A stretch of DNA of 64,000 nt from Anaerolineales bacterium (GCA_020634895.1 JACKAV010000006.1:186001-250000); one strand, 5' to 3'; shown: positions 40,310 through 49,733, numbered from the stretch's first letter. The notes: generated by a model from the sequence alone, not told the origin. Translations and numbers: made by a program.

Positions 40310-41398
40310 TTACTCGTCGCTTTTGCCTGAAATAAAATCTTCCACTTTTTGGCGGGCGATCTCGTCCTTGAATTGCTTGGGCGGGGTCTTGAAGAAGTAG
40401 GATGACGGACCGACGATGGGACCGGCGAGTTCGCGGTCGAGCGCGATCTTGGCGCAGCGGAGCGCATCGATCATGACTCCGGCGGAGTTTGGGCTGTCCC
40501 ATACTTCGAGTTTGACCTCCACGTTGAGCGGAACGTTGCCGAAGGTGGTGCCTTCCATACGGATGTATGCCCACTTGCGGTCGGTGAGCCACGGCACATG
40601 GTCGCTCGGACCGACGTGGACGTTGTCGGAATCCATTTCGTAGGGGATCATGCTGAGCACCGAATTGGTCTTGGAAATTTTCTTGCTTTCAAGGCGTTCG
40701 CGCTCGAGCATGTTGAGGAAGTCGGTGTTGCCGCCGAAATTGAGCTGATACGTTCGGTCGATCTTGACGCCACGGTCCACGAAGAGGGAGGCGAGTTGAC
40801 GGTGCAAAATCGTCGCGCCGACCTGGCTTTTGATGTCGTCGCCGAGGATGGGCAGACCGGCATCCGCGAAGCGCTTGCCCCAATAATCAGAGGAAGCGAT
40901 GAAAACGGGAATGCCATTGACGAAGGCGCAGCCCGCTTCGAGAATCTGCTCGACGTACCATTTGGTCGCCATCTCCGAACCGACGGGCAGGAAGCTGATA
41001 ACGACTTCCGTCTTCGTCTCGCGTAAAAGCGTGACGATATCCGCTGTGGAGCCGGGTGCCTTCGTGATGACTTCATTCAGGTATTTGCCCAAACCGTCAT
41101 GGGTCATGCCGCGCACAACAGGCACGTTGAGATTGGGAACGTCGGTGAATTTAAATGTGTTGTTCGGTTCGGCGAAGATCGCCTCGGAAAGGTCCTTGCC
41201 CACCTTGGTGGCGTTGATATCGATCGCGATGGTGAATTCGATGTCGCGGATGTGATATTCGCCCAATTGCGGGTGCATGATTCCGGGAATCACATCGTCA
41301 TCTTTGGCGTTCTTGTAGAACTGAACGCCTTGTACGAGGGAGGAAGCGCAATTCCCTACGCCGATGATCGCCACACGCACTTTTTTCTTATTTGCCAT
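40310..41398 (-). CDS. ino1: Inositol-3-phosphate synthase
   Basis: A 362-residue NAD-dependent synthase of the actinobacterial/archaeal length. The N-terminal Rossmann motif is AIIGVGNCASSLVQG, and family blocks include GDDIKSQVGATILHR, YQLNFGGNTDF and SNS-like TNSVLSMIPYEM, plus the Lys-rich catalytic region. It converts glucose-6-phosphate to 1L-myo-inositol 1-phosphate, the precursor of phosphoinositides and compatible solutes. Ordinary member; it has its own terminator. A short AGGAG is upstream of the ATG. Confidence 0.93.
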   Translation of the reverse strand: MANKKKVRVAIIGVGNCASSLVQGVQFYKNAKDDDVIPGIMHPQLGEYHIRDIEFTIAIDINATKVGKDLSEAIFAEPNNTFKFTDVPNLNVPVVRGMTHDGLGKYLNEVITKAPGSTADIVTLLRETKTEVVISFLPVGSEMATKWYVEQILEAGCAFVNGIPVFIASSDYWGKRFADAGLPILGDDIKSQVGATILHRQLASLFVDRGVKIDRTYQLNFGGNTDFLNMLERERLESKKISKTNSVLSMIPYEMDSDNVHVGPSDHVPWLTDRKWAYIRMEGTTFGNVPLNVEVKLEVWDSPNSAGVMIDALRCAKIALDRELAGPIVGPSSYFFKTPPKQFKDEIARQKVEDFISGKSDE

Positions 41399-41498
41399 TT
41401 TGTTTATCTCCTGGGATGGATTACAGTTTCCTTGTTGATTTACAGGGTCTGATGTTCAGATACAACCGTGAAGTATAATCTTACCAAAAGGTATTTAT

Positions 41499-42755
41499 AT
41501 GTCTTCGAAACAGGGAAAAATCCTGCCGCGTCTGCTCGATGTAATGCGCAGCCTCAATTCCAGCACGGGATTGGAGGCGGGTTTGCGTACGGTTTATTCC
41601 GCCGCCGTCGAATTGACCGGCAGCGAGACGGCTTCCCTGCTTTCGTATGACCAATCTGCAATGAACTTCTATTTTAAATATGTACCCTGGTTTGACGGCA
41701 ACGCCCACAACGGCGATACCCGGGTCCCTTTGAATGGAAGTATCGCAGGGTGGGCTTTTTTGAAAAACACAACATTGGTTGTGAACGATACGGTTAGCGA
41801 TGAACGTCATTTCAAAAAGATGGATGAGCTGGCGGGCGTCACCATCCGCTCGGTGTTGGGAACACCGATGATCGTGAATGACAGTCCCATTGGTGTGCTG
41901 GAAGTTTTCAACAAACAGAGCGATTACACTGACGAGGATATCCTTGTCGTTGAAACATTGGCGGCGCTGGCGGCTTCAGCGATACAGAAGGACAGTCTCG
42001 AGAAAGGCATCATCGCATCACAGGAAGAGGCGCGTGAACTGGATCGGTTGAAGAATGAGTTCATTGCCATCACATCTCATGAATTGCGGACGCCGCTGGG
42101 TTTGATCCTCGGTCACTCCACATTTTTGAAGGAATTGCTCGAAGAAAAACACGATGAACAGGTGGATGCCATCATCCGCAATGCGGCGCGGCTTAAAGAG
42201 ATCATCGAAAGCCTGACCAGCGTGGATAATCATCAATCGGGCGGGGCGTTGGTGCGTTCACGCAAAGTATCCATTTCGCGCATCATTGAGGATGTATGCA
42301 TTTCCTTTAATTCGATGGCGGAGAAGAAAAAGATTAGCCTTAAAAGGGTGCTGTCTCCCGGCGAAGAAATGTGGGTGGATGTGGATGGCGGCAAGATCGC
42401 GATCGTATTGAGCAACATCCTGAAAAATGCCATTACCTTTACGAACGAAGGCGGCGAGATCGTGGTGCGCGGCGAACAGCAGCCCAATTATGTAAAGGTA
42501 TCTGTAAAAGACAACGGCATTGGCATTCCTGCCAGCGACCTGCCGCATGTCTTCGACCGTTTTTATCAGGTCGAAGATCACCTCACACGCAAACACGGCG
42601 GCATGGGGCTTGGTCTTTCCGTCGCAAAGGTCATGGTCGAAATGCATGGTGGGCGTATCTGGGCGGATAGCGAAGAAGGCAGGGGCAGCATTTTCTCGTT
42701 CATCCTTCCCGTCCATGCCCAGGCGCCGCCGGAATCTTCTCCGTTTACAGAGTGA
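41499..42755 (+). CDS. GAF-domain sensor histidine kinase
   Basis: A 418-residue cytosolic kinase without membrane segments. A GAF domain (about 10-160, GSETASLLSYD through VLEVFNKQSDYTDED) is followed by a HisKA domain with ITSHELRTPLGLILGH and an HATPase_c domain with ILKNAITFTNEGG, DNGIGIPASDL and GGMGLGLSVAKVM. No receiver domain or response regulator is adjacent, so its partner is elsewhere. A TATAAT (41474-41479) lies 20 bases before the ATG and AAAAGG gives the Shine-Dalgarno. Signal unknown. Confidence 0.92.
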   Translation: MSSKQGKILPRLLDVMRSLNSSTGLEAGLRTVYSAAVELTGSETASLLSYDQSAMNFYFKYVPWFDGNAHNGDTRVPLNGSIAGWAFLKNTTLVVNDTVSDERHFKKMDELAGVTIRSVLGTPMIVNDSPIGVLEVFNKQSDYTDEDILVVETLAALAASAIQKDSLEKGIIASQEEARELDRLKNEFIAITSHELRTPLGLILGHSTFLKELLEEKHDEQVDAIIRNAARLKEIIESLTSVDNHQSGGALVRSRKVSISRIIEDVCISFNSMAEKKKISLKRVLSPGEEMWVDVDGGKIAIVLSNILKNAITFTNEGGEIVVRGEQQPNYVKVSVKDNGIGIPASDLPHVFDRFYQVEDHLTRKHGGMGLGLSVAKVMVEMHGGRIWADSEEGRGSIFSFILPVHAQAPPESSPFTE

Positions 42756-42787
42756 ATCCCGTCTGTACGTTGACGGGATTTTTGTTT
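42755..42787 (+). terminator. Rho-independent terminator of the histidine kinase gene
   Basis: AATCCCGTC pairs with GACGGGATT, followed by TTTGTTTT on the plus strand, directly at the stop codon. Confidence 0.9.
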
Positions 42788-42847
42788 TCTTGATACACTC
42801 ACGCCCAATTATTCCTGAAACCAACTTCCTTCAAAAAGAGTGAATCC

Positions 42848-44029
42848 ATGCGATCATTGAATGAACAATTCGAACTCATACGCCAGTCTCCAACTGTTTC
42901 GCTTACAGACCGCATCATGGCGCTCAAAGCCGGCGGAAAGCAGATCATCAGCCTGCAGGTTGGCGACCCCGATTTTGGCACGCATCCTTCCATAGCCGAA
43001 GCGGCGCTCAACGCCATGCAGCAGGGACAAACCCATTACGGTCCGAGCAACGGAACGCTCGAACTTCGTCAAGCCATCGCGCACAAACTTCAACGTGATG
43101 AAGGTGTAAGTTACGACCCCGCTTCGGAAATCCTCGTCACCAACGGCGGCATCCATGCGTATTACACCGCCATGCAGTCCATTCTTAACCCGGGGGATGA
43201 TGTCCTGATCCCCGACCCGTCGTGGGCGACTCATTCGAATATGGCAACCATGCTTCGGGGAAGAGTGATCCGCGTCCCTGCCCCCGCCGAGAACGGGTTC
43301 ATCCCTCATTTTGAATCCTGGCTGAAAGCGTTGACTCCCAAGTCGAAGATCATCGTCCTGAACTATCCCTCGAATCCGACTGGCGCATATCCCACGCGCG
43401 ACTATCTGCAAAAACTGCAAGACTTTGCCAAAGAAAATAATTTATGGATCGTCAGCGACGAGGTGTACGGAAGTTTGTATTATGGCGAGAAACCGACCAG
43501 CGCCGCCGCCGTGGACGGCGCAAAAGAGCGGACCTTACTCGTCCAGAGCCTTTCCAAATCCTATGCCATGACGGGATGGCGCGTCGGCTTTTTGGCGGCA
43601 CCTGCGCAGATCATTTCGAACGCGTTGAAAGCCAGCCAAAATTCCATTACCTGTGTTGCTCCCTTCATTCAAAAAGCCGCCGCCTTCGCATTGACCGATC
43701 CCGCCGTTCAGGAAGTGACCGCATCCATGCGCGCCGCCTATGCCCGCCGACGAGAACTGGTTCTGCGCCTCGCCCGCGAATACGAAAGTGACAGGGTGTT
43801 GGTCTCGCCTTCAATGGGCGCTTTCTATTTCTTTCTCGATATGCGTCCGCTGAAAATGACGTCAGTTGAGATCTGCGAAAAATTATTGGACGATGTCGGC
43901 GTGGCGCTTGTGCCCGGCTCCGCATTTGGGGAACAAGGTGAAGGCTTTGCCCGTTTGTGCATCGCCGCTTCAGATGAAGATGTAGAGGCGGGGTTTCGCA
44001 AGGTCATCGAGTGGGCTGAAAAACAGTAA
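42848..44029 (+). CDS. Class I aminotransferase (aspartate aminotransferase-like)
   Basis: A 393-residue fold-type I aminotransferase. The PLP Lys is in SLSKSYAMTGWRVGF, with NYPSNPTGA, WIVSDEVYGSLYYGE and the C-terminal FARLCIA carrying the substrate-binding Arg. It matches the aspartate/aromatic aminotransferase subgroup I gamma. It stands in a run with prephenate dehydratase two genes downstream, so it may transaminate phenylpyruvate or prephenate as well (inference). Confidence 0.9.
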   Translation: MRSLNEQFELIRQSPTVSLTDRIMALKAGGKQIISLQVGDPDFGTHPSIAEAALNAMQQGQTHYGPSNGTLELRQAIAHKLQRDEGVSYDPASEILVTNGGIHAYYTAMQSILNPGDDVLIPDPSWATHSNMATMLRGRVIRVPAPAENGFIPHFESWLKALTPKSKIIVLNYPSNPTGAYPTRDYLQKLQDFAKENNLWIVSDEVYGSLYYGEKPTSAAAVDGAKERTLLVQSLSKSYAMTGWRVGFLAAPAQIISNALKASQNSITCVAPFIQKAAAFALTDPAVQEVTASMRAAYARRRELVLRLAREYESDRVLVSPSMGAFYFFLDMRPLKMTSVEICEKLLDDVGVALVPGSAFGEQGEGFARLCIAASDEDVEAGFRKVIEWAEKQ

Positions 44030-44069
44030 CAAACTATAATATTTTCACTTTATCTCAAGGAGTTTTCAT

Positions 44070-45134
44070 ATGCCCGCCTTTTTAAAGAACGAATGGACCA
44101 CCTTTGTGATTGCGCTTATCGCCAGCGCGTTGACGGGTATCCTGCTTTTTTCGGGCGCAAATGCGGTATTGACCTTTGTCATTGGCGCGGTGGCGCTTGC
44201 CACTCTGGCGACGGTGGTCGGTCATGCCACAGAACAACTCGGCAATTATCTTGGTCCTGGCGCGACCGGTGTTTTACAATCCGCCATTGGCAATTTGCCG
44301 GAATTATTCGTTGCGTTCTTTGCGCTTAAAGCAGGCTTGGTGACGGTGGTTCAGTCTGCCTTGGTCGGGTCGATTTTGGCGAACAGTCTGCTCGTGCTTG
44401 GGCTGGCTTTCTTCCTCGGCGGCGTCAAACATGGGGTTCAGAAGTTCAATTCGGCAACTCCGCGAGCGATTGTGATGCTGATGGTTTTAGCGATTTCTGC
44501 ACTCGTCTTTCCCACATTGGCACATTCATTACATACTCCAGCCGAAGCGCACGAAGTTTCCCTGAGCATCGCGAGCGCGATTATTCTGCTGATCGTTTTC
44601 TTTGCCAGCATTCCCATGTCCCTGCAGGGCGGACCCATGGCTGAGGTCTCCCATTCCGAACATACTGAAAAGCCGTGGCCCCTTTGGCGTGTGTTGACGA
44701 TCCTTCTCATTGCAGGTGGCGGCGCGGCATTCGTCTCGGACTGGTTTGTGGAAGCGCTCGAACCTGCCATTGAAACCATGGGAATTTCACAGGCGTTCGC
44801 GGGTCTTGTTGTGGTGGCAATTGCAGGAAACGCTGTTGAAAATGTTGTTGGAATTCAATTGGCACTTAAGAACAAATCGGATTATGCCTTGAGCGTCATC
44901 CTGAACAGTTCCCTGCAAGTCGCGCTCGCGCTGACCCCGATCCTGGTCCTGCTTTCCTTTTTCTTTACCTCCACTGTGTTGACTCTCGTCCTGCCGCCGC
45001 TGCTGGTTGTCGCGTTGACGTTGACTGCGCTGCTCAGCGCCCTGATCGTATACGACGGCGAATCCAACTGGCTGGAAGGTTTGGCGTTGATGGGTCTTTA
45101 TGCAATGGTTGCCATTTCATTCTGGTGGGGCTAG
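44070..45134 (+). CDS. Ca2+/H+ antiporter (CaCA/CAX family)
   Basis: A 354-residue protein with about eleven membrane helices in two repeats. Each repeat holds an alpha motif: GNLPELFVAFFALKAG in the first and AGNAVENVVGIQLALKNK in the second, with the transport Glu in each (GNxxE). An acidic/His-rich loop (VSHSEHTEK) separates them. Prokaryotic CAX proteins extrude cytosolic Ca2+ in exchange for protons. AAGGAG precedes the ATG, and prephenate dehydratase begins 7 bases after its stop. Confidence 0.92.
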   Translation: MPAFLKNEWTTFVIALIASALTGILLFSGANAVLTFVIGAVALATLATVVGHATEQLGNYLGPGATGVLQSAIGNLPELFVAFFALKAGLVTVVQSALVGSILANSLLVLGLAFFLGGVKHGVQKFNSATPRAIVMLMVLAISALVFPTLAHSLHTPAEAHEVSLSIASAIILLIVFFASIPMSLQGGPMAEVSHSEHTEKPWPLWRVLTILLIAGGGAAFVSDWFVEALEPAIETMGISQAFAGLVVVAIAGNAVENVVGIQLALKNKSDYALSVILNSSLQVALALTPILVLLSFFFTSTVLTLVLPPLLVVALTLTALLSALIVYDGESNWLEGLALMGLYAMVAISFWWG

Positions 45135-45141
45135 TTGTGAT

Positions 45142-45954
45142 ATGAAAGTTGCATTTCAAGGAGAACCCGGCGCATATAGCGAGCAGGCTGTCTTCAATTA
45201 TCTGGGAAACGTGGAGACCCTTCCATGCGAGTCCTTCGATGCGATGTTCGACTCGGTCGTTTCTGGTCAAAGTGATATGGCACTGGCTCCCATCGAAAAT
45301 TCGCTGGCGGGCAGTATTCATCAAAATTACGATCTGCTTTTGCGGCATGACCTGCATATTGTGGGGGAGTATTTTCTGCGGGTACAGCATTGCCTGATCG
45401 CCATGCCCGGCGTGAAAAAAGAAGATATAAAAAAAGCGATCAGCCATCCGCAGGCGTTGGGTCAATGCGCGGCGTATCTGCGGAATCTTGGCATCAAGCC
45501 CGAGCAGGTCTATGACACGGCGGGAAGCGTGAAGATGCTCAAAGAGTCCGGCGCGCGGGATGTGGCGGCTATCGCTTCAAAACGTGCGGCTGAAATTTAC
45601 GAGATGCAAATTTTGGAAGAAGGCATCGAAGATAATTCAGAAAACTTCACGCGTTTTCTCGCTGTCGGACGAGAGGCAACTGTCCCTGAGGGTGAGGCGA
45701 AGACTTCCATCGTGTTCTCGCTCAAAAATCTTCCCGGGTCGTTGTTCAAAGCCATGTCCGTTTTTGCGTTGCGCGATATTGACCTGACCAAGATCGAGTC
45801 GCGCCCTCTGCAGGGAAAGCCGTGGGAATATCTTTTTTATATTGACTTCATCGGTTCGGCTCAGAACGAGACTGTGCAGCGGGCGCTTGACCATTTGGGC
45901 GAGTACGCGGTGACGCTGCGTGTGCTGGGTTCGTATCTGCGTTTCAAAGGATGA
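45142..45954 (+). CDS. pheA: Prephenate dehydratase
   Basis: A 270-residue monofunctional enzyme. The dehydratase domain starts MKVAFQGEPGAYSEQA and contains DMALAPIENSLAGSI and the catalytic ENFTRFLAVGRE (Thr-Arg-Phe). The ACT domain follows (GSLFKAMSVFALRDIDLTKI and ESRPLQGKPWEYLFYID), with the ESRP segment that binds phenylalanine for feedback control. It converts prephenate to phenylpyruvate. The start at 45142 is the conserved N-terminus and lies 7 bases after the antiporter gene, so they are likely co-transcribed. Confidence 0.95.
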   Translation: MKVAFQGEPGAYSEQAVFNYLGNVETLPCESFDAMFDSVVSGQSDMALAPIENSLAGSIHQNYDLLLRHDLHIVGEYFLRVQHCLIAMPGVKKEDIKKAISHPQALGQCAAYLRNLGIKPEQVYDTAGSVKMLKESGARDVAAIASKRAAEIYEMQILEEGIEDNSENFTRFLAVGREATVPEGEAKTSIVFSLKNLPGSLFKAMSVFALRDIDLTKIESRPLQGKPWEYLFYIDFIGSAQNETVQRALDHLGEYAVTLRVLGSYLRFKG

Positions 45955-45955
45955 T

Positions 45956-45988
45956 AAAAACTCCGTCTGTAAAACAGACGGAGTTTTG
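45956..45988. terminator. Bidirectional rho-independent terminator
   Basis: AAAAACTCCGTCTG pairs with CAGACGGAGTTTT around TAAAA. It separates the convergent pheA and ICMT-like genes and has T-runs on both strands. Confidence 0.92.
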
Positions 45989-45989
45989 T

Positions 45990-46670
45990 TTAGAAAATAT
46001 AGGGGATAAGCCGCCACGTTTTTGCTTGATACTCTTCCCATGCTTTGCCAAATTCCTGATGCATCATTTTCTCTTCGGCGAAGACGCGCCAGATCAAAAC
46101 GGCTGTCAGCACGAGAACAAGGATGATGCCAAGCAGGGAGCGGAAAGTCAGCGAGATGCCGAGGAAGAAAAACAGAATTCCCAGATAACGCGGATGGCGG
46201 ATGACTTTATACGGTCCGCTTTGAATGAGTTGGTGATCTTTCTGCAGGGTGACTTCGACGCTGAATTGTTTGGCAAGGAATTTTTCTCCCGCCTGCATCA
46301 GAACGAAGGCAGGGACGGTGATGAAAAGCCCAATGAACCGAATTGTGTTTTGAACATCAATCACGCCGAAGGAACGCTGATCTGAAAATGGGGCGAGGAT
46401 CACAACAGCGAGGCTGAAAATTTGGATGAGGATGAGATCCAGTTTACTGCTGGGGGCGCCGCTTTTGCGGTCTTCCTGATTTCGTCCGACCTGCGGATTA
46501 TAGATCAGGGAAAATATTTGCAGGGCAAGGATCACAACCGCATAGGCTGTGCGAGCCGGGTTCTCAAAAAATTGAGGGATGTGTCCGAGTCCCCAACCGA
46601 GCAGGGGAAGACCGAGAAAGATCAATGCGCCTGCGAGAAAAGCTGGAATGTTGCGAAGAAGTGTTTTCAT
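45990..46670 (-). CDS. Isoprenylcysteine carboxyl methyltransferase-family membrane protein
   Basis: A 226-residue protein with about six hydrophobic segments and the C-terminal ICMT-like core: LIQSGPYKVIRHPRYLGILFFFLG, then RVFAEEKMMHQEFGKAWEEYQAKTWRLIPYIF. It is a longer relative of the gene at 5113. SAM binding is expected; substrate unknown. It stands alone, with a terminator at its end. Confidence 0.82.
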   Translation of the reverse strand: MKTLLRNIPAFLAGALIFLGLPLLGWGLGHIPQFFENPARTAYAVVILALQIFSLIYNPQVGRNQEDRKSGAPSSKLDLILIQIFSLAVVILAPFSDQRSFGVIDVQNTIRFIGLFITVPAFVLMQAGEKFLAKQFSVEVTLQKDHQLIQSGPYKVIRHPRYLGILFFFLGISLTFRSLLGIILVLVLTAVLIWRVFAEEKMMHQEFGKAWEEYQAKTWRLIPYIF

Positions 46671-46823
46671 GTTGTTTGCTTTCTTTGTGAATTTTCTCCG
46701 AAAGTATAAATGATTCCCTCTTGTAAAATCAGAAAATATGTTCTAAAATAAGACAGGCTTTGTCCATTTTTGGCGTTGAAAAGATGAACATGTACTCAGC
46801 TTTTACAAATAAAAGGAGACAGT

Positions 46824-47408
46824 ATGAGGAAGCTTATTGTTGCAGAGTTTATTACGTTGGATGGTGTCATTCAGGCGCCAGGCGGTGCAGATGAAGATAC
46901 CGATGGCGGTTTTATCCACGGCGGCTGGACGCGTCCATATTGGCACGATGAGATCGGCGCCCATTTTTTTCAGGCAATGACTGAAGCGGATACACTGCTT
47001 CTGGGACGCAAGACGTGGCAGGGTCACGGCGCGGCGTTTGAACCAATGCCGGAAGGTGATCCGTTTGGCGATGTTATGAAAAGCAAGAAAAAATATGTTG
47101 TGTCAAATACATTGACTTCGACATCGCTCTGGCGAAATTCAACCATCATCAGCGGGGATGTGATCGAAGCGATCCGCAAATTAAAGGAACAGCCGGGGCA
47201 AAATATCCTACTTGATGGCAGCAGTGTTCTGGTCCATAGTTTGATCGAGAACGACCTTGTAGATGAGTACGCCTTACATGTCTATCCCCTTGTGTTGGGC
47301 AACGGCAAGAAGTTGTTCCCGGAAGGGACGCGTGTCAAATTGAAGCTGGAGGAATCTGCCGCGCTTCCAACTGGTGTGGTGTATCAACGCTATATCCCTA
47401 CCCGGTAG
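46824..47408 (+). CDS. Dihydrofolate reductase-like (RibD C-terminal family) protein
   Basis: A 194-residue protein of the DHFR/RibD_C family: MRKLIVAEFITLDGVIQAPGG, TLLLGRKTWQG and ILLDGSSVLVHSLIENDLVDEY with LFPEGTRVKLK. These are NADPH-dependent reductases of unknown substrate that are common in Gram-positives and Chloroflexota, often called YyaP/YwjB-like. It is not a housekeeping FolA. It heads a run of five tightly packed plus-strand genes. AGGAGACAGT precedes the ATG. Confidence 0.88.
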   Translation: MRKLIVAEFITLDGVIQAPGGADEDTDGGFIHGGWTRPYWHDEIGAHFFQAMTEADTLLLGRKTWQGHGAAFEPMPEGDPFGDVMKSKKKYVVSNTLTSTSLWRNSTIISGDVIEAIRKLKEQPGQNILLDGSSVLVHSLIENDLVDEYALHVYPLVLGNGKKLFPEGTRVKLKLEESAALPTGVVYQRYIPTR

Positions 47409-47434
47409 GAAAGCATTTCTAAACAGGAGAGAGT

Positions 47435-47818
47435 ATGGATCACGGATATGTCTTTTTCGAAATTCAAGCGAATGATGTTCAACGCGCTGCCAAATTCTAT
47501 CAAGCCATCTTTGATTGGAAGTTGAGTCGAAACCCTGGTGTGCCCATCGAATATTGGGATATCGAAACCGGCGGTTCGCGCGGCGGATTGCTTCCACGCC
47601 CTGCCAAGACCCCGCCTCCCGAACACGGGACGAATGCTTTTGTCTGCTCGATGGTGGTGGAGAACTTTGACAATGTCGCCGCGAAGATCCTGTCCAATGG
47701 CGGGCAGGTGGCGTTGGAAAAGTTTCCGGTCACTGGCAGATGCTGGCAGGGATACTTTATCGATACGGAAGGCAATACTTTTGGGATCTTTGAAGTGGAT
47801 GAAAAGGCGGGTTTGTAG
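47435..47818 (+). CDS. VOC-family (glyoxalase-like) protein
   Basis: A 127-residue vicinal-oxygen-chelate protein with the paired beta-alpha-beta-beta-beta modules: GYVFFEIQANDVQRAAKFYQ and, in the second half, RCWQGYFIDTEGNTFGIFEVD. The metal-ligand pattern at H2, E-terminal and the equivalent of the second-module E is only partly evident. Members include glyoxalases, dioxygenases and antibiotic-binding proteins. It lies 26 bases after the DHFR-like gene. Substrate unknown. Confidence 0.85.
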   Translation: MDHGYVFFEIQANDVQRAAKFYQAIFDWKLSRNPGVPIEYWDIETGGSRGGLLPRPAKTPPPEHGTNAFVCSMVVENFDNVAAKILSNGGQVALEKFPVTGRCWQGYFIDTEGNTFGIFEVDEKAGL

Positions 47819-47826
47819 AAATCATC

Positions 47827-48378
47827 ATGAACCGATACCTTGTCCTGTTGCGCGGAATCAATGTTGGCGGGAAGAACGTCATCAAAATGGCGGACTTGAA
47901 AACCAGCTTTGAGGAGATGGGCTTTTCAAATGTGCTCACCTATATTCAAAGCGGAAATGTCCTGTTCCAGTCTGATGAAAAAGATAAGGCTGTGCTGACG
48001 AACAGAATCGAAAATGGACTGTCAAACCGTTTTAGTTTTGAAGCAAAGGTTGTGGTTGTCTCACAAAAGGAACTTGCCGCCATTGTCCGCGCTGCGCCGG
48101 AGGGATTTGGTGTAGAAGAAAAGAAATTCAGGTATGATGTCATCTTTTTAAAGGAACCGCTGACGTCGAAGGAAGCGATGAAGAGCATAAGAATCCGTGA
48201 AGGTGTGGATGCTGCTTTTTCGGGCAAACGAGTTCTTTACACTTCGCGTCTCATTGCCCGGGCTGCGCAAAGTTACATCACAAAAATCATTGGCACGCCG
48301 GTCTATCAAAGTATGACCATCCGCAACTGGAACACGACGACCAAACTTTTGGCGCTTATGGAAGGACAAAATGGCTAA
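47827..48378 (+). CDS. DUF1697 family protein
   Basis: A 183-residue protein with the family pattern YLVLLRGINVGGKNVIKMADL, LTYIQSGNVLFQSD and a C-terminal VYQSMTIRNWNTTTKLLALM. DUF1697 proteins are common in soil and Chloroflexota genomes; their function is not established. The C-terminus overlaps the next gene by 8 bases, so they are co-translated. Confidence 0.88.
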   Translation: MNRYLVLLRGINVGGKNVIKMADLKTSFEEMGFSNVLTYIQSGNVLFQSDEKDKAVLTNRIENGLSNRFSFEAKVVVVSQKELAAIVRAAPEGFGVEEKKFRYDVIFLKEPLTSKEAMKSIRIREGVDAAFSGKRVLYTSRLIARAAQSYITKIIGTPVYQSMTIRNWNTTTKLLALMEGQNG

Positions 48379-48748
48379 AACTGATTTTCAATCGATCGAC
48401 GAATATATCGCCGCCTGTCCGGAGGAGTCTCATGCGTATCTTAGGCAGGTGCGGAAATTGATCCGCACACTTGTGCCGGATGCGAAGGAGAAGATCAGTT
48501 ATCAGATCGCATGCTTTGAACTGAATGGCAGGAACCTAATCCACTTTGCGGGGTGGAAAAAGCATGTGTCGCTGTACCCGGTTCCGGCGGGGGATGAGGC
48601 GTTCGAACGTCAGATCGAGCCGTATATGGCAGGGAAGGGGACATTGAAATTTCCGCTCGATGAACCGCTTCCGGTGAAGTTGGTCGAGAAAATTGTCAAA
48701 TTACATTTGGTTGAGAATTTAAAGAGAGTGAAAGGAAAACCGAAATGA
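48371..48748 (+). CDS. DUF1801 (YdhG-like) family protein
   Basis: A 125-residue protein of the YdhG/YjbR-like fold: FQSIDEYIAACPEESHAYLR, KEKISYQIACFELNGRNLIHF and KHVSLYPVPAGDEAFERQ. It overlaps the DUF1697 gene at its start and the VOC/PhnB gene at its end (ATGA overlap), so the three are translationally coupled. Function unknown; the family is often near stress or antibiotic genes. Confidence 0.87.
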   Translation: MAKTDFQSIDEYIAACPEESHAYLRQVRKLIRTLVPDAKEKISYQIACFELNGRNLIHFAGWKKHVSLYPVPAGDEAFERQIEPYMAGKGTLKFPLDEPLPVKLVEKIVKLHLVENLKRVKGKPK

Positions 48749-49248
48749 AACAAATAATCCCGTTTTTGTGGTTCGACACGCAATGCGAAGAGGCGATGAG
48801 TTACTACGTTGATACATTCAATGGCGCACCATATAAGAAACAAGAGTCCAAAATCGTTGGCATCACCCGCTACGAAAAAGGCATGGAAGCGCCCGGCGCT
48901 GAAAATCTGGAAGGCAAAGTCATTACCGGTATTTTTGAACTGGCAGGTCAGCGCTTTATGGCGCTCGATGGCGGACCGGTTTTTCAATTCAACGAATCGA
49001 CTTCGTTCTATGTGGAATGTGAAGACCAGAAGGAAGTGGATTACTTCTGGGGCAAACTTTCTGCCGTTCCCGAGTCCGAGCAATGCGGTTGGTGCAAGGA
49101 TAAGTTCGGGCTTTCGTGGCAGATCATCCCGAAGCAATTGGGCGAGTTGATGGGCGACCCTGAAAAATCGAAGCGGGTTGTCAATGCGATGCTCAAGATG
49201 CATAAGATCAATGTCGCTGATTTGCAAAAGGCATATGACGGCAATTGA
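48745..49248 (+). CDS. PhnB/VOC-family protein (3-demethylubiquinone methyltransferase-like fold)
   Basis: A 167-residue single-chain VOC protein: IPFLWFDTQCEEAMSYYVDTFNGAPY, then FELAGQRFMALDGGPVFQFN and GWCKDKFGLSWQIIP. The name 3-demethylubiquinone-9 methyltransferase in databases is misleading; PhnB-type proteins have no methyltransferase domain. It starts 4 bases before the previous stop (ATGA). Substrate unknown. Confidence 0.87.
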   Translation: MKQIIPFLWFDTQCEEAMSYYVDTFNGAPYKKQESKIVGITRYEKGMEAPGAENLEGKVITGIFELAGQRFMALDGGPVFQFNESTSFYVECEDQKEVDYFWGKLSAVPESEQCGWCKDKFGLSWQIIPKQLGELMGDPEKSKRVVNAMLKMHKINVADLQKAYDGN

Positions 49249-49257
49249 TATGGGGCG

Positions 49258-49722
49258 TTATGCCCCTTTTAACTTCTCGCGTTCCTGATCCCATAACTTT
49301 GTGAATCGCTCGAAAACATCAGCAATGATCTCCAGTTCTTCCTCCGAGTAGCTTGAGATCAATTCATCCTGGGCTTTTCTTGCGGATTCAAACCACGAAG
49401 CGACTTTTTCGGAACTTGATTTTTCTGGAACGATCAAAGTGCCGCGTCGATCATTGGGGTTGGGCTGCCTCTCAATCAAACCAGCTTTTTCCAACCGATC
49501 GAGCATCGCCGTTGTTGCGCCGGAAGTGAGTCCCGTATGTTTGGCGAGTTCGGAAGGTGTGGCAACGCCTTTAAAGAACAGCAGCCTGAGACATTCCATA
49601 TCTGTTGTGTTGAGCCCAGCCCACTCGTCCATTGCGTTTCGGAAGAGCGTTAAGTGAACGCCGTAATCCCTCACCGCCATCAAAGCTCGTTTCTGTAAGT
49701 CTGCCTTTGTTGAGTTTGTCAT
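49258..49722 (-). CDS. MarR-family transcriptional regulator
   Basis: A 154-residue winged-helix regulator. The HTH is GVATPSELAKHTGLTSGATTAM, followed by the wing LIERQPNPNDRRGTLIVPEK. The start at 49722 is chosen for AAGGG 8 bases upstream and removes a 29-residue extension with no homology. It is divergent from the DUF1801 gene at 49825, and two direct repeats lie between them. Ligand and full regulon unknown. Confidence 0.9.
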   Translation of the reverse strand: MTNSTKADLQKRALMAVRDYGVHLTLFRNAMDEWAGLNTTDMECLRLLFFKGVATPSELAKHTGLTSGATTAMLDRLEKAGLIERQPNPNDRRGTLIVPEKSSSEKVASWFESARKAQDELISSYSEEELEIIADVFERFTKLWDQEREKLKGA

Positions 49723-49733
49723 AATAATACCCT

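Noticed and set aside
39069..40592. 507-codon frame for the second NodB-like protein
   Set aside because: The first 119 codons overlap the terminator and 3' end of ino1; the lipoprotein signal begins at 40235.
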